From: Paenibacillus sp. FSL W8-0186
Lineage (GTDB): Bacteria; Bacillota; Bacilli; Paenibacillales; Paenibacillaceae
Assembly: GCF_037969765.1 (NCBI RefSeq)
Contig: NZ_CP150207.1
Coordinates: 1,784,001 to 1,848,000 of the forward strand
DNA: 64,000 nucleotides
Direction of reading: 5' to 3'
The notes below the pieces were generated by a model, which was not told where the DNA came from, searched no databases, and worked only from the letters and a program-made list of their open reading frames with translations. Positions 50,538 through 59,076 of the stretch are shown here, one piece after another. Every line of letters starts with the position of its first letter. The first letter of the stretch is position 1. Position numbers and translations under genes: made by a program.

Positions 50538-53267
50538 ATGACAAAGTCCGGTTGGCAGTTTCAAGGAGAACAGGGCGTATTTAAACTCAAGCATCCAGAG
50601 AAAAACAGTTATTTGTATTTTCCCTTAGTCAATGAAGCGGGAATGATGTCGGCCATTACGCCAAATTTACACGGGGGGATTACGTCAGGACACAATACAT
50701 TTCTGATGGAGCCGGTATCGGTGGATGATTTACATAATTCCAAGGCTTCACGGAATTTCTGGCTTTATATTGATGGCTACGGCGCCTGGTCTGTTAGCGG
50801 CAATTCGGCGAAGCAGAATGCGGCTCAGTTCGTGTCTGATGAAGAGGAAAGCGAAATGGAAGCGGGCTTCTTGTGGCACAAGCTTACCCGTCATTATGCC
50901 AAGCTTGGCGTAAAGGCGGAAACGACCAGCTTTGTACCTGCTAAGGATGATAAGGTCGAGCTGATGAAGGTGAAAATCACCAACACTGGAACCGCTCCGC
51001 TTGAATTCACCCCCACAGCGGCGATTCCACTGTATGGGCGATCTGCCGATGACCTCCGGGATCACCGTCATGTCACTTCTTTGCTGCATCGCATTTATGT
51101 GGCTGAATATGGCATGGAAGTCCAGCCTGCGTTGTCTTTTGACGAGCGGGGACACCGTGTAAATAAAGTGACTTACAGTGTACTCGGGGCGGAAGGCAGC
51201 GGCAAGGCGCCTACCGGCATGTTCCCGATCAACGAGGAATTCATAGGGGAAGGCGGGGCGCTCGATTGGCCGGAGGCTGTCGTTCGCAACCGCGAACCGC
51301 TGGCGACCGCTGGCACTGAGCTTGAAGGCTATGAGGCGGTCGGCGCATTGCGATTCGCCAATGTACAATTATTGCCCGGGCAATCGGTGAGTTATGTCGT
51401 AGCCATGGTTATTTCGGACGATCGGCTGGAGCAAGGGAACTATGCATCCCAATACTTGTCCGAAGCGAAGTTCGACGCTTTGCTGCAGGAGAATGAAGCG
51501 TACTGGCGCGATAAGCTGGATACGATCAAATTCAAATCTGGCGATGCTGAGCAGGATCTTTGGATGAAGTGGGTTACCCTGCAGCCGATATTGCGCCGCC
51601 TGTACGGCAACTCATTCCTGCCATACCATGACTACGGCCGCGGCGGCAGAGGCTGGCGCGATCTGTGGCAGGACTGCCTGGCACTGATGGTGATGGAGCC
51701 GAACGAAGTAAGACATTTGCTGGTGAACAACTATGCAGGCGTCCGCATCGATGGCAGCAATGCCACGATTATTGGTTCCAAGCCGGGCGAGTTCATCGCA
51801 GACCGTAACAACATTCCGAGAGTATGGATGGATCACGGTGCTTGGCCTCTTCTGACGACACTGCTGTATGTGCATCAAAGCGGCGATCTGGATATTCTCC
51901 TGCAGCCGCAGACGTATTTCCGGGATATCTTTGTCAAGCGCTGTGGCGAACGGGATTTAAGCTGGAGCGCGGACAGCGGAAACAAGCTGACTACTGTAGA
52001 TGGCAGCATCTATGAAGGTACCATTCTGGAGCATATTTTGCTGCAAAATATCGTTCCGTTCTTCCATGTCGGCGAGCATAACAATATCAAGCTGGAGGGC
52101 GCAGATTGGAACGACGGGCTTGACCTTGCGCCAAATCGCGGCGAGAGCGTGGCGTTTACGGCATTCTATGCCAGCAACTTGCTGGAACTGGCCGAGCTTT
52201 TAACCCATCTCAAGGACAATACGGGCATCGAAACGATCGAGCTTGCCGAGGAAATGGGCATTCTGCTGGATTCGCTCACAGGACCTGTGGATTACGAGAG
52301 CGTGGATGCGAAGCTTGCATTGCTGAATCGCTACTATGACGCCGTTACTCCTGCCGTAAGCGGCAAGAAGCTTAAGCTGGATATCGCGAAGGTGGCAAGC
52401 GATTTAAGAAGCAAGGCAGAATGGGCCATCAGCCATCTGCGCAGCAATGAGTGGATCTCCAGCCAGGAAGGCTATGAATGGTTTAATGGCTACTACAATG
52501 ACGATGCCCAGCGGGTTGAGGGAGATTTCCCGCAAGGCGTGCGGATGACGCTGACCGGCCAGGTGTTCAGCATTATGGGAGGCGTAGCTACGGATGAGCA
52601 GGTCGGCAAAATATCCAAGGCTGTAGACCGCTATCTGAAGGATGCGAAAATCGGCTACCGCCTGAACTCGAACTTTGGGGGCATCCAGCAGAACCTGGGC
52701 CGGGCCTTTGGGTTTGCGTTCGGTCATAAAGAGAACGGCGCGATGTTCAGCCACATGACGGTCATGTACGCCAACGCGCTTTATAAGCGCGGGTTCGTCA
52801 AGGAAGGCTACGAGGTGCTGAACTCCATTTATAACCTTTCCACCGATTTTGAGCTGAGCCGCATGTATCCGGGCGTGCCTGAATATATCAATGAAAAGGG
52901 CCGCGGCATGTATACGTTCCTGACAGGTTCGGCCAGCTGGCTGCTGCTGACAGAGCTGACGGAGGTTTATGGGGTAAAGGGAAGCTACGGGCATCTGCAT
53001 CTTGAGCCTAAACTGGTCAAAGAGCAGTTCGACGGTCAGGGCGAGGCTGCGGTGGAGACGTTGTTTGCGGATCGCATGCTGCAAATCGTATACCGCAATG
53101 CCGCTCTTCTCGATTACGGACAATACCGGATCGGCTCGATTGCCGTAAACGGCCAAAGCGTGCAATTCGACGCTTCGGGCTCTGGCGCTCTGATCCAGCG
53201 GTCCGTGCTGGATGCGCTGCCGAAAGAGGGCACGCAGCGGATCGAAATCGTACTGGAACAAAAGTAA
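50538..53267 (+). CDS. GH94-family glycoside phosphorylase
   Basis: The protein has 909 residues and no signal peptide. The N-terminal beta-sandwich (YLYFPLVNEAGMMSAITP, HNTFLMEPVSVDDLHNS), a linker, the (alpha/alpha)6 barrel and a C-terminal jelly roll form the GH94 plan. The catalytic acid lies in GADWNDGLDLAPN (Asp at about residue 522), and phosphate contacts occur near the C-terminal half. It phosphorolyses a beta-glucosidic disaccharide to a sugar 1-phosphate and a free sugar, saving ATP. Length and N-terminal sequence favour a laminaribiose-type enzyme over cellobiose phosphorylase, but the linkage is inference. Confidence 0.88.
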   Translation: MTKSGWQFQGEQGVFKLKHPEKNSYLYFPLVNEAGMMSAITPNLHGGITSGHNTFLMEPVSVDDLHNSKASRNFWLYIDGYGAWSVSGNSAKQNAAQFVSDEEESEMEAGFLWHKLTRHYAKLGVKAETTSFVPAKDDKVELMKVKITNTGTAPLEFTPTAAIPLYGRSADDLRDHRHVTSLLHRIYVAEYGMEVQPALSFDERGHRVNKVTYSVLGAEGSGKAPTGMFPINEEFIGEGGALDWPEAVVRNREPLATAGTELEGYEAVGALRFANVQLLPGQSVSYVVAMVISDDRLEQGNYASQYLSEAKFDALLQENEAYWRDKLDTIKFKSGDAEQDLWMKWVTLQPILRRLYGNSFLPYHDYGRGGRGWRDLWQDCLALMVMEPNEVRHLLVNNYAGVRIDGSNATIIGSKPGEFIADRNNIPRVWMDHGAWPLLTTLLYVHQSGDLDILLQPQTYFRDIFVKRCGERDLSWSADSGNKLTTVDGSIYEGTILEHILLQNIVPFFHVGEHNNIKLEGADWNDGLDLAPNRGESVAFTAFYASNLLELAELLTHLKDNTGIETIELAEEMGILLDSLTGPVDYESVDAKLALLNRYYDAVTPAVSGKKLKLDIAKVASDLRSKAEWAISHLRSNEWISSQEGYEWFNGYYNDDAQRVEGDFPQGVRMTLTGQVFSIMGGVATDEQVGKISKAVDRYLKDAKIGYRLNSNFGGIQQNLGRAFGFAFGHKENGAMFSHMTVMYANALYKRGFVKEGYEVLNSIYNLSTDFELSRMYPGVPEYINEKGRGMYTFLTGSASWLLLTELTEVYGVKGSYGHLHLEPKLVKEQFDGQGEAAVETLFADRMLQIVYRNAALLDYGQYRIGSIAVNGQSVQFDASGSGALIQRSVLDALPKEGTQRIEIVLEQK

Positions 53268-53272
53268 CTATA

Positions 53273-53312
53273 GAAAACCCTGTTGCTCCGAAGCTGTGAG
53301 CCGGGGTTTTCT
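53273..53312 (+). terminator. Hairpin after the GH94 gene
   Basis: AGAAAACCC pairs with GGGTTTTCT across a 22-base stem-loop. It is a likely partial terminator before the mutarotase-like gene. Confidence 0.6.
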
Positions 53313-53379
53313 GGCTTAACGGAGTTATTCAGCTAGAGAGAAAGAGCGATAGATCGCTTGAACATTAGAGGGGACAAGT

Positions 53380-54267
53380 ATGGGATTTCAATTAAGCAAT
53401 GAACATTTATTCGTAGACATCGCGGCTGTGGGCGATTACAAGGGCACACGCTTCGACTGGAGCGGCTTCATTACGGGCATCACTATGCGCGAAGGAAATC
53501 ATTCCTTTTGCGTGCCAGAGAGCCTGAAGAGCGGAGAGGGCACTGGCGGATTGGGACTATGCAACGAGTTTTCCTTAAAGGAAGCCATCGGGTACGAGGA
53601 TGCCCCGGTCGGGGGGCAGTTTCCGAAGCTCGGCGTAGGGCTGCTCACGCGAACGGATGCCGCACCTTATCAATTTTACCGGAATTATCCGCTGCAGCCT
53701 TACCGGATCGATGCTGAAGTAAGAAATGAGCAGAACATCGTATTTACGGTTCATCCAAAGAATTGTGGCGGGTACGCTGCGCGGCTGGAGAAGTCCATCT
53801 CCCTTGACCGGAACAGGCTGCGAATCGAGTATCAACTAAGCAATACGGGCACACGCGAAATCCGTACGGAGGAATATAACCATAATTTCCTGGGTATTGA
53901 TGGGCAGCCAATCGGACCTGATTATGATTTGCAATTTCCTTTTGCGATTGAAGCATGGACCGATGAACCTGGAACGATGGATGGGTTAAGGATTGATGGA
54001 GGAGCAGTTGCCTGGGAGCGCGTGCCGGATAAGCCCTTTTATTTTCATATCGGCGGTTATTCAACCTGTGCGTCCCCTTGGCTGTGGGATTTAAAGCATC
54101 GGCCAAGCGGGGCCGGCGTTCGGGAAATAAGCTCCTTCCCGGTCTATTCCGCCGCGGTATGGGGAATGGGGCATGTCGTATCCCCGGAGATGTTTATCCG
54201 TATCGAGCTTCAGCCTGGAGAAAGCAAAAAATGGTCGCGGGTATATGAATTTTACCGCGAGCCTTGA
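53380..54267 (+). CDS. Galactose-mutarotase-fold protein, sugar epimerase-like
   Basis: The protein has 295 residues, an all-beta galactose-mutarotase superfamily protein. Possible catalytic residues are His in EEYNHNFLGIDG and Glu in EMFIRIELQPGE. Placed right after the GH94 gene, it may interconvert anomers of the released sugar. It is divergent from classical GalM, so the exact function is open. It lies at the end of the operon, with GAGGGGACAAGT before its ATG. Confidence 0.75.
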   Translation: MGFQLSNEHLFVDIAAVGDYKGTRFDWSGFITGITMREGNHSFCVPESLKSGEGTGGLGLCNEFSLKEAIGYEDAPVGGQFPKLGVGLLTRTDAAPYQFYRNYPLQPYRIDAEVRNEQNIVFTVHPKNCGGYAARLEKSISLDRNRLRIEYQLSNTGTREIRTEEYNHNFLGIDGQPIGPDYDLQFPFAIEAWTDEPGTMDGLRIDGGAVAWERVPDKPFYFHIGGYSTCASPWLWDLKHRPSGAGVREISSFPVYSAAVWGMGHVVSPEMFIRIELQPGESKKWSRVYEFYREP

Positions 54268-54338
54268 TCATTTCTTTGTCCAGATGAAGCGTTAATGTGT
54301 CAATTCTGCAAAATATCAAAATCTAATGAAATATCAGC

Positions 54339-54367
54339 TTGCTGGAAAAAAGAATAGTTGCTATGAT
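54339..54367 (+). promoter_or_regulatory. serC promoter
   Basis: -35 TTGCTG (54339-54344), a 17-base spacer, and -10 TATGAT (54362-54367), 58 bases ahead of the start. Confidence 0.6.
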
Positions 54368-54425
54368 AAACCTTATCAAAACTTCGAAAGCCTATAAACA
54401 AGTGTTAAGAGAGGACGGGGGAGAA

Positions 54426-55514
54426 ATGAGCAAGAGAGCTTATAATTTTAACGCAGGACCTGCAGCGCTTCCGTTGGAAGTACTGGAACGGGCTCAGGCG
54501 GAATTTGTAGATTATCGCGGTACGGGAATGTCGATTATGGAAATGTCGCACCGCGGAGCGGTTTATGAGGAGACTCACAATGAAGCGGCTAGCCGCCTCC
54601 TGAAGCTGCTCGGCAATCCGGAGGGATACAAGGTGTTGTTCCTGCAAGGCGGCGCCTCGACACAATTTTCGATGATTCCGATGAACTTCCTCACGGAGGG
54701 CAAGACAGCCGGCTATGTCATGACAGGAAGCTGGGCCGGCAAGGCAATTAAAGAAGCGAAGCTGATCGGCGAAGTGTTCGAGGCCGCATCCTCCAAAGAG
54801 AGCAAGTTCATGAACCTGCCGGATCTAAGCAATCTGAAATTGCCGGACAATGCCGCATATCTGCATGTAACTTCCAATGAGACGATTGAAGGAACCCAGT
54901 TCAAGAGCTTCCCGGACACAGGCAGCGTTCCGCTGATCGCGGATATGTCCAGCGACATACTGTCCCGTCCATTCGATCTTACGCAATTCGGCATGGTATA
55001 TGCCGGCGCGCAGAAAAATTTGGGGCCGTCCGGCGTAACTGTAGTCATCGCCCGCGAGGAGCTGCTTCAGGATTCGCCGAAGCACCTGCCGACGATGCTG
55101 CGCTACGACACACACGCAGGCAACAACTCCCTGTACAACACACCGCCTTCTTTCTCGATCTATATGGTAAACCAAGTGTTGAAATGGATCGAAGAGCAAG
55201 GCTCGCTTGAAGGCATCGAGAAGAAGAACCAGGAGAAAGCTGCGCTTCTCTACAACGCGATCGATAATAGCGGCGGATTCTACCGCGGATGTGCAGACAC
55301 AGGCAGCCGCTCGTTGATGAACGTGACCTTCCGTCTGGCTTCGGAGGAGCTGGAGAAGCAGTTCGTGAAGGAATCCGAGAAAGAAGGCTTCGTCGGCCTG
55401 AAGGGACACCGCAGCGTCGGCGGACTGCGCGCATCGATCTACAATGCGGTGCCTTACGACAGCATCAAGGCATTGGTTGATTTTATGGCAGAATTCCAGA
55501 AGTCGAACGGATAA
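54426..55514 (+). CDS. serC: Phosphoserine aminotransferase
   Basis: The protein has 362 residues. Motifs are YNFNAGPAALPLEVLERAQ at the N-terminus, FLQGGASTQFSMIPMN, the PLP lysine Lys197 in AGAQKNLGPSGVTVV, and GHRSVGGLRASIYNA at the C-terminus. It converts 3-phosphohydroxypyruvate to phosphoserine in serine synthesis and also serves in B6 synthesis. The start is ATG at 54426, preceded by GGGGGAG; an upstream in-frame stretch overlaps the promoter. serA and serB are not adjacent. Confidence 0.96.
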   Translation: MSKRAYNFNAGPAALPLEVLERAQAEFVDYRGTGMSIMEMSHRGAVYEETHNEAASRLLKLLGNPEGYKVLFLQGGASTQFSMIPMNFLTEGKTAGYVMTGSWAGKAIKEAKLIGEVFEAASSKESKFMNLPDLSNLKLPDNAAYLHVTSNETIEGTQFKSFPDTGSVPLIADMSSDILSRPFDLTQFGMVYAGAQKNLGPSGVTVVIAREELLQDSPKHLPTMLRYDTHAGNNSLYNTPPSFSIYMVNQVLKWIEEQGSLEGIEKKNQEKAALLYNAIDNSGGFYRGCADTGSRSLMNVTFRLASEELEKQFVKESEKEGFVGLKGHRSVGGLRASIYNAVPYDSIKALVDFMAEFQKSNG

Positions 55515-55604
55515 GCAGCCAAAGACGTTTAGCCGCGATTTACAAAAAGGGATCGTGAGATCCCGGAGCGGGCTCATCGGAGCGGGCTTCCCGGCTGAAT
55601 AGAT

Positions 55605-55643
55605 AAAGCCTCTCGCCATAGTCGATGGCGGGAGGCTTTTTTA
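55605..55643 (+). terminator. Terminator of serC
   Basis: AAAGCCTCTCGCCAT pairs with ATGGCGGGAGGCTTT (one G-U) around AGTCG, followed by TTTATTTTT. Confidence 0.95.
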
Positions 55644-55665
55644 TTTTTAGGAAGCTGAATTCATT

Positions 55666-55673
55666 GTTATAAT
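55666..55673 (+). promoter_or_regulatory. Extended -10 of the trmL promoter
   Basis: TGTTATAAT gives an extended -10 (TGn plus TATAAT at 55668-55673). The -35 region is weak, as usual for extended -10 promoters. Confidence 0.5.
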
Positions 55674-55719
55674 AAATATGTGAGAAATTCAAAACTGAAA
55701 CTAGTGAGGAAATGGATGT

Positions 55720-56184
55720 ATGACTTTGCATATTGTGCTTGTTGAACCGGAAATACCAGCGAACACGGGAAATATCGCGCGCACCTGTGCGGCAACGGGA
55801 ATTCATCTGCACTTGGTGCGCCCGCTTGGCTTCCGCACGGATGATGCCACCTTAAAGCGTGCCGGGCTTGATTACTGGTATGCGGTAAATATCGAATATC
55901 ACGATTCATTTCGAGAGGTCGAAGAGAAATACAGCGGCAGCCGCTTCTTCTTTGCGACGACGAAGGCCCAGAAGCGCTATACTGATTTCGCATACCAAGA
56001 CGGCGATTTCTTCGTGTTCGGTAAAGAAACGAAGGGCCTCCCGGACGAAATTCTGCAGGCTCATCCGGATCAGTTGATCCGGATGCCGATGACGGATAAG
56101 GTGCGCTCCCTAAATTTATCCAATTCAGCGGCGATCATTGTGTTTGAAGCGCTGCGGCAGTTGGATTTTCCGGGAATGCAATAA
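55720..56184 (+). CDS. trmL: tRNA (cytidine/uridine-2'-O-)-methyltransferase
   Basis: The protein has 154 residues, SPOUT class. It methylates the 2'-OH of wobble residue 34 in leucine tRNAs. Motifs are [20 protein letters not shown] at the N-terminus, FGKETKGLP, and the trefoil-knot end [20 protein letters not shown]. The ATG start follows AGTGAGGAAATG at modest RBS strength. It precedes the acetyltransferase gene by 37 bases. Confidence 0.95.
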   Translation: MTLHIVLVEPEIPANTGNIARTCAATGIHLHLVRPLGFRTDDATLKRAGLDYWYAVNIEYHDSFREVEEKYSGSRFFFATTKAQKRYTDFAYQDGDFFVFGKETKGLPDEILQAHPDQLIRMPMTDKVRSLNLSNSAAIIVFEALRQLDFPGMQ

Positions 56185-56221
56185 GAGCAATAGACACCAA
56201 GAACGAAGAGAGGAATTGACC

Positions 56222-56818
56222 ATGCCAAGAACAGAACGAGAGAAAATGTTGGCCGGAGAAATGTATGATGCTTCGGACGCGCAGCTGGTAGAGGACAGGC
56301 TGCGGGCCAGAAGATTAACCCGATTGTTTAATAACACGCATGAGGATGAACTGCCACGCAGAACAGAATTGCTGGGAGAACTGCTGGGATCGGCTGGGGA
56401 AAATGCTTATATTGAGCCGACCTTTCGCTGTGACTACGGCTACAACATTCACGTGGGCCGTCAATTTTACGCAAATTTCGACTGCGTTATTTTGGATATT
56501 TGCGAAGTGAGGATCGGGGATTACTGCTTCATGGCTCCTGGCGTGCATATCTACACGGCAACCCATCCGCTTGACCCGCAAGAGCGGAATTCCGGGCTGG
56601 AATACGGCAAGCCGGTAACCATCGGCAACAATGTATGGATTGGAGGCCGTGCTGTCATCGTTCCCGGGGTAACAATCGGTGACAACGTAGTCATTGCAGC
56701 CGGGGCCGTTGTGACTAGAGACGTTCCTCCTGGTGCTGTTGTAGGAGGAAATCCAGCAAAAATATTAAAATATGTCGAATTAAAGCAGGAATTCTCGGAA
56801 AAAGAGCGAAAGATATAG
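56222..56818 (+). CDS. Maltose O-acetyltransferase-type hexapeptide transferase
   Basis: The protein has 198 residues. An N-terminal Mac domain ([21 protein letters not shown]) is followed by left-handed beta-helix hexapeptide repeats with [52 protein letters not shown]. The His in THPLD is the usual catalytic base. It acetylates a sugar from acetyl-CoA. The ATG at 56222 follows AGAGAGGAATTG. Substrate (maltose, glucose or other) cannot be told from sequence. Confidence 0.9.
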   Translation: MPRTEREKMLAGEMYDASDAQLVEDRLRARRLTRLFNNTHEDELPRRTELLGELLGSAGENAYIEPTFRCDYGYNIHVGRQFYANFDCVILDICEVRIGDYCFMAPGVHIYTATHPLDPQERNSGLEYGKPVTIGNNVWIGGRAVIVPGVTIGDNVVIAAGAVVTRDVPPGAVVGGNPAKILKYVELKQEFSEKERKI

Positions 56819-56881
56819 AGAGGGAAGTAGTATTTTCGTTCAACAATGTACATACCATTTTTAGGAGAGGTGTAAGTAAAT

Positions 56882-57127
56882 ATGAAACCTGCTGGTGTGG
56901 TCCGTAAAGTGGATCAGTTGGGAAGAATCGTTTTGCCCAAGTCGCTGCGTAAGAGGTATCAAATGAATGAGGGAGACCCTGTTGAAATTTTAGTGCAGGG
57001 AGACCATATCATTTTGGAACGCTATCGTCCAAAATGCGTGTTCTGCGGCTCTATGGAGAGCGTCAGCGACTTCAAGGAACGCTGCATCTGCAATCAATGC
57101 CTCGTTGAGATGAACCGCCTCACATAA
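56882..57127 (+). CDS. abrB: AbrB-family transition-state regulator
   Basis: The protein has 81 residues. The swapped-hairpin AbrB DNA-binding domain is KPAGVVRKVDQLGRIVLPKSLRKRY. The C-terminal half carries CVFCG...CICNQC, a possible zinc-knuckle seen in other AbrB-like regulators and absent from B. subtilis AbrB. It probably represses transition-state genes before sporulation. The ATG at 56882 follows AGGAGAGG. A hairpin follows the stop. Confidence 0.9.
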   Translation: MKPAGVVRKVDQLGRIVLPKSLRKRYQMNEGDPVEILVQGDHIILERYRPKCVFCGSMESVSDFKERCICNQCLVEMNRLT

Positions 57128-57147
57128 GTCACATAATCAAGGAATAT

Positions 57148-57180
57148 AGGCGTCTGCGCAATGCAGATGTCTATTTTCGT
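57148..57180 (+). terminator. Terminator of abrB
   Basis: ATAGGCGTCTGC pairs with GCAGATGTCTAT (two G-U) around GCAAT, followed by TTTTCG. Confidence 0.75.
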
Positions 57181-57199
57181 TGTTCTCTCCGCCTAAATA

Positions 57200-57220
57200 A
57201 GCTTCCCTTGCGGGAAGCTC
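57200..57220 (-). terminator. Terminator of the 35-residue membrane peptide gene
   Basis: On the minus strand GCTTCCC pairs with GGGAAGC around GCAA, followed by TTATTTAG. It lies 15 bases after the stop of the small gene. Confidence 0.7.
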
Positions 57221-57234
57221 ATTTAAGGTCTTGC

Positions 57235-57342
57235 TTACAGTCCTTTTGTTTTATCGTTATTATACGACGAGGTCAAAATACCGCAAAGATACAAAGCAAA
57301 CACCAAAGTCACGATCCAAAATGTCATCGAAAATGAAAACAA
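57235..57342 (-). CDS. Small single-pass membrane peptide (35 aa)
   Basis: A TTG start sits about six bases after the strong Shine-Dalgarno GGAGGTGTCACC on the minus strand. The peptide is MFSFSMTFWIVTLVFALYL followed by CGILTSSYNNDKTKGL, one TM helix with a hydrophilic tail. It has a -10 TATAAT (57373-57378) upstream and a hairpin (57200-57220) downstream, so it is a complete unit between abrB and a phosphodiester glycosidase. The opposite strand holds a longer but worse frame. Function is unknown. Confidence 0.6.
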   Translation of the reverse strand: MFSFSMTFWIVTLVFALYLCGILTSSYNNDKTKGL

Positions 57343-57372
57343 AGGTGACACCTCCACATTTAACTGCCTCTT

Positions 57373-57401
57373 ATTATACCCGCCTCTGCCCAAAAAATAA
57401 A
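57373..57401 (-). promoter_or_regulatory. Promoter of the small membrane peptide
   Basis: On the minus strand: a perfect -10 TATAAT at 57373-57378 and a weak -35 TTTATT at 57396-57401, 17 bases apart. Confidence 0.45.
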
Positions 57402-57444
57402 TGCTTATATGATATATTTCATAGATAATGGCTGGAATGGCCTG

Positions 57445-58512
57445 TTATTTAAAGAACAGGAAATGGGTAGGCACGGGACGCAGCTGGCCATCCGAAGGAT
57501 TATTGATCACTTTGCCATTCCATACGAGTGATGAGGATCCGCCGCCGTCCAGATTATAAGCGTTCACTACCCCCATGTTATACAGCTTGTCCTGTAGTTC
57601 CTGCAGCGTGGCTCCCGAGTTGCCATTCTCGTTGTAGCCGTCAATAACCAGAATGATTAACTGGTCGTCCTTATAGTTACCTATGACGGTTCGCGGTGCC
57701 CGCAGGGGAGAGGTTTGCCATTTTAAGGGTATTGCCGTTTTTTGTCCGTCCTTCAGCAGAATCGGCACGAAGGATGCTCCAAAGGAGGGCTCGAGCCTGT
57801 CCAGCTGTGCCTTGTCCTTGAATTTCCCGCCGATCAGTTTGCCGTTCTTATCCATGCCGACGAAGAACAAATCCTTATAGGAGGGCTCAAAGCCGTTCAG
57901 GTATTTCCCGTTGAGCATGGTTGTGCTCAGCGGGTAGCGCTTGCCCTTGGAATCCGCGAAACCGCCGGCATTGATTCCCGCAACGGCTCCGTACCGTGAA
58001 ACGGCTTGCTTTGTCGTCTCCGAGCCGCCGAGCTTGTCGCCGCCGAGCGTCATTTTCATAGCTTCCGGAGACTTCAGCTTCACCTTCACTGCATATCCTT
58101 TATAGTTGCCGGGGTTCACTTTATACAGCTCAAGGATGATTCGCTCGCTCTTGATCGTTTCCTTCGGGCTGCCGAGCTTCGCGGTAATGCGCTTGTTATA
58201 AATGATTTCCGGTTTTGCTGCCGTATTCTGGGCCGTTTGCACGATTGTTGTCATCGTATTTGTCGTTTTGTGATAAAGCTCAGCCGTCTCGCGAATGGAG
58301 GAGATGGTATATTTGGCTGTTTCCTCGGCTTGTTCGAGACCGGACGAAATGGAGCCGAAGGCCTGATTCATCTGTTGAGCATCGGCAGTAATTAATTCTG
58401 GCTCGGTCGTCCAGCTGATCTTGGGCCCGCTCAGGATCAACGCGATAAGCAGACCGAACAGAGGGGCGGTCGCAAGCAGAAAGAACCGGTTTATTCCTTT
58501 GATCTCGGCCAT
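57445..58512 (-). CDS. Membrane-anchored phosphodiester glycosidase (NAGPA domain)
   Basis: The protein has 355 residues. An N-terminal TM segment (FFLLATAPLFGLLIALILSG) precedes a short coiled region and the NAGPA domain: GAVAGINAGGFADSKG, APRTVIGNYKDDQLIILVIDG, and the signature NLDGGGSSSLVWNGKV. The extracellular enzyme likely removes sugar-phosphate caps from surface polymers. Its start ATG overlaps the stop of the upstream coiled-coil gene by one base, so the pair is translationally coupled. It is a paralogue of the gene at 14336-15442. Confidence 0.85.
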   Translation of the reverse strand: MAEIKGINRFFLLATAPLFGLLIALILSGPKISWTTEPELITADAQQMNQAFGSISSGLEQAEETAKYTISSIRETAELYHKTTNTMTTIVQTAQNTAAKPEIIYNKRITAKLGSPKETIKSERIILELYKVNPGNYKGYAVKVKLKSPEAMKMTLGGDKLGGSETTKQAVSRYGAVAGINAGGFADSKGKRYPLSTTMLNGKYLNGFEPSYKDLFFVGMDKNGKLIGGKFKDKAQLDRLEPSFGASFVPILLKDGQKTAIPLKWQTSPLRAPRTVIGNYKDDQLIILVIDGYNENGNSGATLQELQDKLYNMGVVNAYNLDGGGSSSLVWNGKVINNPSDGQLRPVPTHFLFFK

Positions 58513-58922
58513 TATTTCAACAATTCCATCTGTTTCTGCAGCTTGGCCAGCTGGTTCTTCACTTCGCTGAGCTGAGAATACAATTTATTGCTGTTATCGG
58601 TCTTATCGCTTGCGTTGTCCTTGGTGAAGGTAAGCAGTTCATTGAATGTCTCCACTTTGCTGTTCAACTGCTCCACTTGCTCGGATAAAGCCGTCAGCTG
58701 GGTCGTATAATCGGCTTTCATGATTTTCGTTTGGGCCTGTATGCGGGCATCGAGCTGATCCAGCATCGATTGCTTCAAATGATTGCTATACATATAAGCG
58801 GCAGTGACACCTGCGCCAATGAGCAGAATCCAAATAAGCAGAACGGTTTTTACGGAAGGCCTTCGCGTTCTCCTGCTGGGGAGTGGTTCGGAAGTGGTCA
58901 TAGGCTCCGTAGAATAAGACAA
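58512..58922 (-). CDS. Membrane-anchored coiled-coil partner protein
   Basis: The protein has about 136 residues. A basic N-terminus (SRRTRRPSVKT), one TM helix (VLLIWILLIGAGVTAAYMY) and an extracellular coiled coil (LDQLDARIQ...NSKVETFNELL...LAKLQKQMELL) make up the chain. The proposed start is TTG at 58922, a few bases after the long Shine-Dalgarno GAGGTGATG; ATG at 58928 and GTG at 58931 overlap that motif. It is coupled to the NAGPA gene and probably serves as its partner or localiser. Confidence 0.7.
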   Translation of the reverse strand: MSYSTEPMTTSEPLPSRRTRRPSVKTVLLIWILLIGAGVTAAYMYSNHLKQSMLDQLDARIQAQTKIMKADYTTQLTALSEQVEQLNSKVETFNELLTFTKDNASDKTDNSNKLYSQLSEVKNQLAKLQKQMELLK

Positions 58923-58955
58923 TTTCATCACCTCAACTTAGTAGTTCAAGTTTAC

Positions 58956-58984
58956 ATTCTATCACGAGCACTTTTTAATGGCAA
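58956..58984 (-). promoter_or_regulatory. Promoter of the coiled-coil/NAGPA pair
   Basis: On the minus strand: -35 TTGCCA (58979-58984), a 17-base spacer, and -10 TAGAAT (58956-58961). Confidence 0.65.
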
Positions 58985-59014
58985 AAAACGATAGATTGCT
59001 GTATTTGCTTCCTG

Positions 59015-59044
59015 TTGAATGGAAAATTTGTCCTGCTGTACAAT
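59015..59044 (+). promoter_or_regulatory. Promoter of the aminotransferase-like gene
   Basis: -35 TTGAAT (59015-59020), an 18-base spacer, and -10 TACAAT (59039-59044). It is divergent to the coiled-coil/NAGPA promoter. Confidence 0.55.
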
Positions 59045-59076
59045 GGCTGAAACGATGAGTCATGGAGGCGGATACA

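Noticed and set aside
57231..57428. 65-residue plus-strand frame after abrB
   Set aside because: It has no RBS and an odd basic composition, while the minus strand holds a short gene with promoter, RBS and terminator.
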